Assembly (NCBI RefSeq): GCF_009727055.1
Contig: NC_052356.1
Location: 4,014,076 to 4,078,075, forward strand
Source of the DNA: Benincasa hispida
Taxonomy: Eukaryota > Streptophyta > Magnoliopsida > Cucurbitales > Cucurbitaceae
Direction: 5' to 3'
Length of the DNA: 64,000 nucleotides
This document shows, one piece after another, positions 51,101-60,100 of this stretch. Numbering within the stretch: the first letter of the stretch is position 1; each line of letters begins with the position of its first letter. The notes beneath the pieces were generated by a model. The model was not told the origin of the DNA. It ran no database searches and saw only the letters and a list, made by a program, of their open reading frames with translations. The position numbers were made by a program, and so were the translations under genes.

Positions 51101-54100
51101 TTAAAGTTATCTGGTTTTTGTCACTATGAACAGGTGGTTGATGCCTATGCACTAATAGGGGATGTCTCCGGTCTCGCTGAAAAGATACAAAGCTTTTTTA
51201 TGCAGGAAGTTATATCAGAAACCCATTCTGCCTTGAAAGACATTGTGCAAGAGGTCCGTTTGTGTAATTCAAGTTGAGGAACTGGTTTATGTGAATAGTT
51301 CAAAATCGCTTTCTACTTGGCATATTTGCACTATCTAAAGTTGGTCTCCATTGAAATATAAGTGGAATACAAATTAACGCAGAAAGCTACGTGGAAAAGA
51401 TTTTTGTTTTTTTTTTTTTTCCTTTTGATAGGTAGCATTTAGTTTAAAACCCACCTGCTGGACTTGAGGTTGCTTTTTCTCATGTCATACATTCCACTTT
51501 TAATAATCTACATTTTTAATAATAAATGCATACATTGAGTTAAATGGATATGAAGACTCTATTAACCATACTGATAAAAATAGTAAGTTGGAACAAAAGA
51601 TCAACTTGAGTTTTTTTTTTTTTTTTTTACCCTTCTCAATTGAGATTCTACATAATTTCCTTGATACGTAATTAAAGAAGTATTCAAAGATGGTTTTTTT
51701 CTCTTTGCAGGATCAGGATGTACATATACAAAATAGTAGGTAAAGTTCTTGAAATTGCTGAGTCTTTCATTCAGTATGTGAAATAAGGACGTTTAACTTG
51801 TTTTATCCAATTGCAGGCTTACATACAGTGATCTATGCTTTCGGATACCTGAATCGAAGTTTAGGCTGTGTTTATTAAAAACACTAGCTGTTTTATTTAC
51901 CTTGATGTGCTCATATTATCAAATCTTAAGCTTCCAACTGGATACCAAGGTCTATTACCATATCTACTATTGCTCATTTTTTCCACTTAAATCATATGGT
52001 TTGGAATACATATCTTGTTGGGTTGATTTTTTCAGGAGAGCTTTTTTATGTCAGTGGCCAACTCTAGCACTTGGTTACTTGAGATTTCCTGAAGGCCCTA
52101 CATATATTGTAGGGTCTCACAATAGAAGAAACTACAAGAATAATAGATGATGATAATTTCAATTTACTACAACTCATCTGTAATGATACAGACAAGTTGC
52201 TTTGTCTTTATATTGTGGGGTCTCATGTCTTGAGACTTACAAGATTCTTCAAGCAAAAGGTTTTGGGTAAAGGTGGAGAGAGTGGATTCTCTATTGTCTC
52301 AGGTGGATTAGATCACGTCATACTGAATCAGCCAATTGACGAGAATTTTTTCTTTTTATGTTCTCAGTCTACACTTAGCAGTCTTCTTTGGATGGATGTT
52401 TCCACTTTCTTGTTTCTTTTCAATTTATCGATGAAAAGTATAATTCTAGAATAAGAAAGGAGTGATCATCGGTTGGGTGGCGTCGGTTTTGGGTTGAGAC
52501 CAACGCTGGCCACCGATATCTTCGGTGTTCGCCGATTTTTTACGAATATGGCAATGCCGAGTGACCGACTGCTTGGTCGGCCAGTTGATTTTCTCGATTC
52601 CATGTCTCCGCCGAGCTAGCTAGAAAGAGAAAAACGAAGAGAAGATCAAAAGCTTGAATGCAGAAAAGAGTTAAAAGAAGAATGAAGAAGAAGAAAACTA
52701 CAAAAGAAGGAAGAAAAGAAAAGTGAGAAAAGAAGAGGAAAAGAAGAAAGAAGAGAGGGAGATGAAGGAGATGAAGGAGATTGGCCAAAGATAGGTGAGA
52801 AAAAATAAAAATGAGGAAGAGAGAAACTAAAAAGAAGATGAAACAATAAAATAAAAAAAGAATAAAAATATATTTTTAAAATAGGTAATGATACCTAAAC
52901 AGGTAATGATTACCTATAAAGTGAAACCATGGATGGTTTTTAAAACCTTCCATGGTTTCACATTTTTTATATGCATTTTTTCAATTTTCTATGGCTGTAC
53001 AGAGAGACGTTGGGCAGCGCGCTAAGGTTTTTTTTTTTTTCCTGTCAAATATGTATACACGGTCTATCTGGTTGGTCTGAGATTCTTTAGGCTCGTAGGT
53101 CGCTGACTGGTCGGTTTTGTTATGTGCAAAACCGTCCGCCGACCACCACTACTCCAAATCCGCCCGCCCGCCTTCAATTCGGCTGATGCTTGGTTTTTCA
53201 GTCTTCCTTGCTTACCCCTAATTAATAACTAAGCCAGACAAATGGAAATAGAATTTAGAAAAGGATTTGATCAAATCTTTAATAATCATTCGTGAAGATT
53301 CCCCTTTCTTGAAATTCCTAGTTGAGTCATGGTGGAAAATGAAAAAAAAAAAAAGAATTTCGTAAGTTGAATATTTTATCGTGGGTAGTTAGTTATTCAA
53401 GGCGAATTAACCCATAGGACCCCTAGTGTCGAAAAAGGGCCAATAAAGGAAATGAACCCCATGGGTTGGGCTAGCTGCCTATTGACCTAGTGGGTTATTT
53501 TTGGTTTATGTTGTTTATTTATTATTTGTTTTTTTGGTACTACTATTGTTGTTTGAAGTGCTCGTAGTTAGAAGCATATTTCATCATTGCCCGCTTTTCT
53601 TCATTAGGTGGCTTTTCAGTTGAGCACTTAAAATTTTTATCTTATAAAGCTTGTTTTTCATCCAGGATTCAATTGAACAAACTCGTAGCATGAAGCAACC
53701 AGAAGATAATCATGACATTAATTTAGGAGATACTGAGGAATTGACAATCAATGTCTCTTCAATGGGGAGTACAGGAATTACAAATTCTGTTTACATGGAT
53801 GGGGGTGATTCCAATAGGGAGTCCCGGACGGATAGCAGTACAGCATCAACCAGTGGTTCTCCCTGGTATCATCTGAGAAAAGATGCTATACATTTTGTTT
53901 CCCAAACCCTACAAAGAGGCCGTAAGAACCTTTGGCAACTAACTACTAGTCGCGTGTCGGTACTTCTTTCTTCTGCTGCTGTTTGTTCGACGAGCATTCA
54001 TCAATTCTTGAAAAACTACGAAGATCTCAATGTCTTCATATTGGCTGGAGAAGCCTTCTGTGGAGTTGAAGCAGTTGAATTTAGGCAAAAGTTGAAGACT

Positions 54101-57100
54101 GTATGTGAAAACTATTATGTTGCTTTCCATAAGCAGAGTATGCACGTAAGTTAACCTTCTTGCTCAATTTTGCATGGTTTCGGTCTACAATTGTTTATAC
54201 ATGCAGTGTCATGGTTATCATGGTAGCTAAATGCTGCAATATTTCTAAAATCTCAGCAATTTTCCCTGTGCCAGCTAACTTTAACGAGACAATGAATATT
54301 TTAATGATCTCTTAACTAGTGATTAATATAGAAAGAACTGCTGATTTTCTTGCTTAACATTCTTCCCCTTCTTGCCGTTCCTATTGGTTTGGTAGTTTTG
54401 ACTTGGAACTTCCACAAATTGCTCTGGCTTACCAAACCAGAGTTCTTGTGACAATTAGGAATCCTTCAGTTCAGTTGTAGTTATTGAAAATTTCTTATGT
54501 CTTGTGTCTAAAAGGGGATATGATTAATGGTCAGCATGACTTGGAAATCTTGTAGTTACTGTAAATTTCTTATGTCTTATGTCTAAACCGGGATATGATT
54601 AATCGTTAGCATGACTTGGAAATCTTAATTTACTTGAGTAGACTGTCTCAGCGACATTTCTACTACTTGGTCAAATTTAGCAATTTCTTAAGTTTGAATG
54701 TGAAAATTCACTAGTACTTCGTGCAATGATTTTACTCTTCATGTTTTTAGGCTCTAAAGATGGTTATGGAAAAAGAGAATTGGCTTACACTGCCATCAGA
54801 TACGGTTCAAGTTGTTAGTTTTGCTGGACTTCTTGGTGATGGGGCACCTTTGTTTGTTACATCTGAGGGTAACTCATCTAATGGCAAGGTCCCACGTTCA
54901 GATAAGTCAACAAGCTCAATCAGTACAGGCATGGATAGAAGTGGTTTTTTGCAGTGGCTCAAAAGTGGAAATCCATTTTTACTTAAACTAATGCATACTT
55001 GTAAGGAAGGCACACCAAATGGTATCCATTATGGAGAAGTGGATGGAAGTGTAGGTGAAAGTCCTCATAGGAGTAATGCCTCTCCAACTAAATATCCAGA
55101 CAATCTTGCAAATGGTGCTAATACTGTTTCTGAAGATGAAGATGAAGATCTTTTAGCTGACTTTATTGATGAAGATAGTCAACTCCCAAGCAGAATTTCG
55201 AAACCCAAACTTTCACGAAACCACTCTTCTAACCATAGTAATGATGATATTACAGCACAAACAGGATCATCTCTATGCCTTTTAAGGTGAAGCATCTCTA
55301 GTGATATTGAGAAGTGTGAAAGAGAATCTTTTATTTTTTTTTTTTACTTTGGAATGTTGATATTTTTGAACTCCCAAATTCCAGGTCCATGGACAAATAT
55401 GCAAGGCTTATGCAGAAACTAGAGATTGTGAATGTTGAGTTTTTCAAGGTATCCCCTATTAATGGTTAGCTTATTAAATGTCATCAACCTTTTCCTGCCC
55501 GAAATATTTCTGATTAGATTATTTTAAGCAGGGAATGTGCCAGTTGTTTGAAGTGTTCTTCTATTTTGTATACGAGACTTTTGGCCAGCCTAGCACTTCT
55601 TCTGGTGGAAAAGGCTTTCCAGACTCCCTCAATTGTATACACTCTTCTTTTTCCCCTTTTTGGGTTTATCCCTGACCAGTTTTTGGAAGTCTATGTTGTC
55701 TTATTCTCAAAGTTAAATATATCAGATACTTGATGACGCCATTTTACTTTCTTGAATTTTGATTTATGTGGTTTGTCTTCCTGGGATATAGATAAGTTGA
55801 AGACAGCCTTGTCAAGAGCTGCACAGGATTGTGAGCAGTGGATAAGACCCCATTCATCTTCCCCATCAGCTTCGAGTTCGACATTTTCTTTCAACGAAGT
55901 TACCCCAAGCCCTCCTGGCACTAGCTTAGGTTACTTGCATGGAACGTCTTTTGGTCTCAAGGTGCAAGTTTATCATATAAGGCTACAACTATAGAAATGT
56001 TTCATTTTTCATTTATTTTGATTGCTTTATATGTATGTACGTATTTATACGTATCTTTTTCACCCTTTTTTTTCATTTTTTTCTCGCTGTTAAGCTTTCT
56101 TTGGTTTTTGAGAAACATATATCGATTTGATTTTAGTTACAATTTTAGAATTTTGAGGCACGTTGATATTAGAAGAATGGGGTTAATTGGTAAGTGATAA
56201 TATTCTAGGTTTTTTACCCCGCTTGTAATAAAACTTCATAAATAGGAGTCTTCCCTTGTATGAAACAATTATTATCACTTCAGTAAATGCACAAGATTGA
56301 TTCTTGGATGATTATTTCTTAAGAATACTTAGGCTACATCAATTTGGTATGAAAGCAACCGCTTGGGCCAAAGTGGACTGCCGCCAGTGGAAAACTGGGA
56401 AACTCTTGGCAATGCCGGTCATAAGAGGGAGCTTTAAGTGTTGTGCTCGTTGCCAAACAACCTACATATATTTAGGGGGAACCCTTTAAAATTCAAATCA
56501 AGAAAGAAGAAAATTAAAGAATCATCAAGAATGGATTTTTAAAACCCAATAATAACGTTTAAAGCTTGAAATTACTCTTTTGGTCTTGGAACACGACAAA
56601 GAAAGGTTGATTCCTATTCAAGAAAATCAAAGAATCAGCTCTATACCTATTATGAGATGGAAACGTACTCAAGAATCCAACAAAATGACTACTTCGATCC
56701 AGTAGCATTGGAGAATATAAAGAAAATAACAAAAGAACTCCAATGAATTGGGAAAAATGTCTCAAAGTATAAATCAATTATCAATTCATTTACAAGAGTT
56801 CAAGAATGGATTGATTCCATATACGGAAGAAAAAACAAAGGAATCCTGGTTGGAAACTTTTCAAATAGAAAATCTTGAAGATACAATTGGAGAAAATCTT
56901 GTTGAGACCTATGTAGTTAACGAAAGTGATTGAGTTAGAAATCATGCGAATGAAGTAGAAGAAAAAGAAGAATTTGAAGATGTTGATTCGAGAGTAGTCT
57001 TGAGTGAAGAAAAATCCAACATAGAAGATGGAAAAGAGACATCGAACATTTAAACTCTAAACATCGAGGCAAAAATAAAAAAATTGAGAAAGAACAACAC

Positions 57101-60100
57101 ACTGATTGCATTGTAAATCGATTACCACAATGTCAAAGAACTTGAAGCAAATGATGAAGAAGATGTGATTCTTGAAGGGTTCTCTTCAGAAGCTAATTCT
57201 TTTGTGATTGGTCTATGATTACGGTTTTGAATGAGCTTGATGGAAACGTCTTTTTTGAGTTTATGGCCGATGAAGAAGTTCATCTTTTGGTGGCAATATT
57301 GGATTTTTTGTCTCGGATTTACTTCTTTAATCGGAATAATTTTGTTCAAGACGTAGGAGATTGGTTTGACCATATGTCACTGAACGAGTTTATTTTATTC
57401 CTTGATTATTTAATTTTTTTTTTTAACTCGAGGACGAGTTTTCTTTTTGGAGGAGTAGAATGATGTAAGAAAAATGTGGTTAATTGGGTATTTGGGTAAT
57501 ATTCTAAGTAATTCCCCTTTTACCCTCATTTGTAATAAAATTCTATAAATAGGAGGCTTCCCCTCTTGTATGAAACATTATTATCATTTCAATAAAATAT
57601 GCACAAGATTGATTCTTGGAAAATTATTCCTTGAGAATACTTGGGCTACATCAAATTAGCAACTGTGATATATTAGATTGATGGATTAAAATAATAAAGA
57701 AAATCACCTAAATACAACTACTTTAGAAGACTTTCCGTAACATTCCTATAGGCTATTTTGCTGAGTTGAAGTTACTTTTTTTTCAGAAGGAGCTCCCATC
57801 TTTTGTGAACTTATTTTTTGTATGTCTTTGTATTCTTTTATTTTTTCTTAATGAAAGTTATTTTTATAAAGAAAAAAACCTACTTTATTATTATACTCTA
57901 TATTAAAGAAACAAAATAATTAGCGTAAAAAGAATTCACACCTTTCTTAGCTGATTTGTACTCTACCCTCTCATACTAGATTAAGCATATCACATTCTCA
58001 GTGAAGAATTGGTTGTAGATTTTAGTTCGGGTTGCTATTTGGTAAAAAGGCCAGCCTATTGATTACATCTTTAAACAAGGCGCCCAAACCAGACCTTCCA
58101 TGTTTGTTTATTTTTGTTTATCTTTTGATTTTTTCACGAAGTTTTGATCCAATTTCAGTTGCACCTGCTTGTGTCACTTTTGTTGGTGCAAAGTATGAGT
58201 TTCATTGTGTAATCATGGATCACAGAGGGGAGGATAGAATAAATCTCCAGGTCGGATGATTTCTCCCTGGCTTTCTTTCAGCATAACTGGAACAGCTTGA
58301 TGAATGATCTGGAGAGGGCCTTCAAGGAGTTTCATAACGATGAATTTTAAGTAGCTCTATGTCTGAAACCTTTGTTTGTTGCTTCCCTAAAAAGGAAAAG
58401 GTGAATACAATTAAGGATTTCAAACCTATTAGCCTCATTACATGAGTCTATAAGATCATTCCCGAGGTTTTGGCTAACATATTAAAAAAGATCCTTCCCT
58501 GACCAAGCTCTAAGAGCTAATGAAGAAGCTATTAAAGATTATAAATGAGGAAGAAGGATTGTGATCTTTAAGGTTGATATTTAAAAGCCCTACAATTTTC
58601 TTGATAATGTCCTGCTCAAAAAAGGATTTGGTTGTAAAGGGATGATGTAGATTTGGAATTGTGTGAATTTGGTCCTCTTTCCTCATTAATGGGAGGTCAA
58701 AGGGCAGGGTTAGGGCTTCTAAAGATTTAAGACAGGGGTGACCCTTACCCCTCTTTCAATTTCTTCCTTGTTGCTAATGTTCCTAGGAGAATCGGCTCCA
58801 AGTGTGTTGAAGGTGAAATGGTAGAGCCGATGCGCAAGTTTGAATATCATCCCTTTGAGTGGCTGTCAAGCAGGTTTAAAAAGCCCACATAGAAATATGC
58901 AGAAGGATACTTATTTTGAGCTTCCTTATTTTTCTTTTCTTGTCTATTGCATTGAGGGAGAGGGAAAGGAAATGTGTTTTTGGAGGATTAGTGGGTGAGG
59001 AGTAGATCCCTCTATAGTCTATACTACTTGTATCGTCTTTATCATCTTTCCTCCTTAAAAAATCGTTTGGTGGTTAACATCTTAGATTTGCTCGGGAGCT
59101 CCCCGACCTCGCGACGCCTTACCTGAGCAGGATCTGTTCTAAAAGTTATACAACCGTGTCTTTGAGTTCTAAAGCTCCATGTACTCTGTGTCGGGTTTTG
59201 TTGTCCTTTGACCCATTAGGGAAACAATAGGTGTTACAATTCTCTTGTCTTTCATTGGGGATGTTAATTTTAGGAACGATAGGAAGGATTAGGGGTGATC
59301 ATCGGTCGAGTGGCGTTGGTTTTGGGCTCAAACTGACACTGACCACCGACTTATCGATTTAAATAAGTCGGTGGTCATTGGTGGTGGGAGGGCCTACAAA
59401 ACCAATTGACTAGCCACCCAAACCGTCGGTTGGTTTTGGGATGAAACCTTAACAAAGAAACGAGAAGAAATCCGAGTTCACTCAACTCTGGTTAAAGAGC
59501 TTTCAATTGTGGAAAAAAAATTTTAGAGACTTGAGGAGAAAAGATAAGAGATGATAGAAGAAAGAGAGAAGGAGAAAAAAAGGTTGGTTTGTGAGCTGCG
59601 ATAGTGGCATTGCTCAGTGCAAATCCAACGAAGATAGCTTGAAAGAAAACTGTTTAGAAGATCACAAAAAGAGAAGAATGAAAGAGAAAATGAAAATATG
59701 AGGAAGAAGATAAAACGAGGGGAAGAAAACCAAATGAAGAAAGAGATGGAAAAAAAAAAAAAGTAGATAATAATGACCTGGGTAAGTCATCATTACCTAT
59801 GTAGTTAGGTAATTCTTACATATGTAGGTAATTATCAATGATTTTACCTTTACTTTTAAAAGAAGCAAATAGTGTTTTTTGAGTGTGCATTACGATTCTA
59901 CAAGCTTTTTTTCCCCCTAAAGGCGGTTGATTGGTCGGAATTAGCCTTTTTTAGGCTTATCAACGGGCTGATGGTCGGTTTTTTTAGTATTGAAAACCGA
60001 ATGCCAACCACGACTAGAGTTGGTTCGGTCGGTTTTGGTTGGTCAGCTAGGATTTTCGGTTTAGTTTGCTCACCCCTATGAGGGATGACCGGATTTGGAG

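Noticed and set aside
52540..52846. Phe/Ser/Leu-rich minus frames that look like membrane proteins
   Set aside because: They read an A/G-rich tract of the TIR element backwards; composition only.
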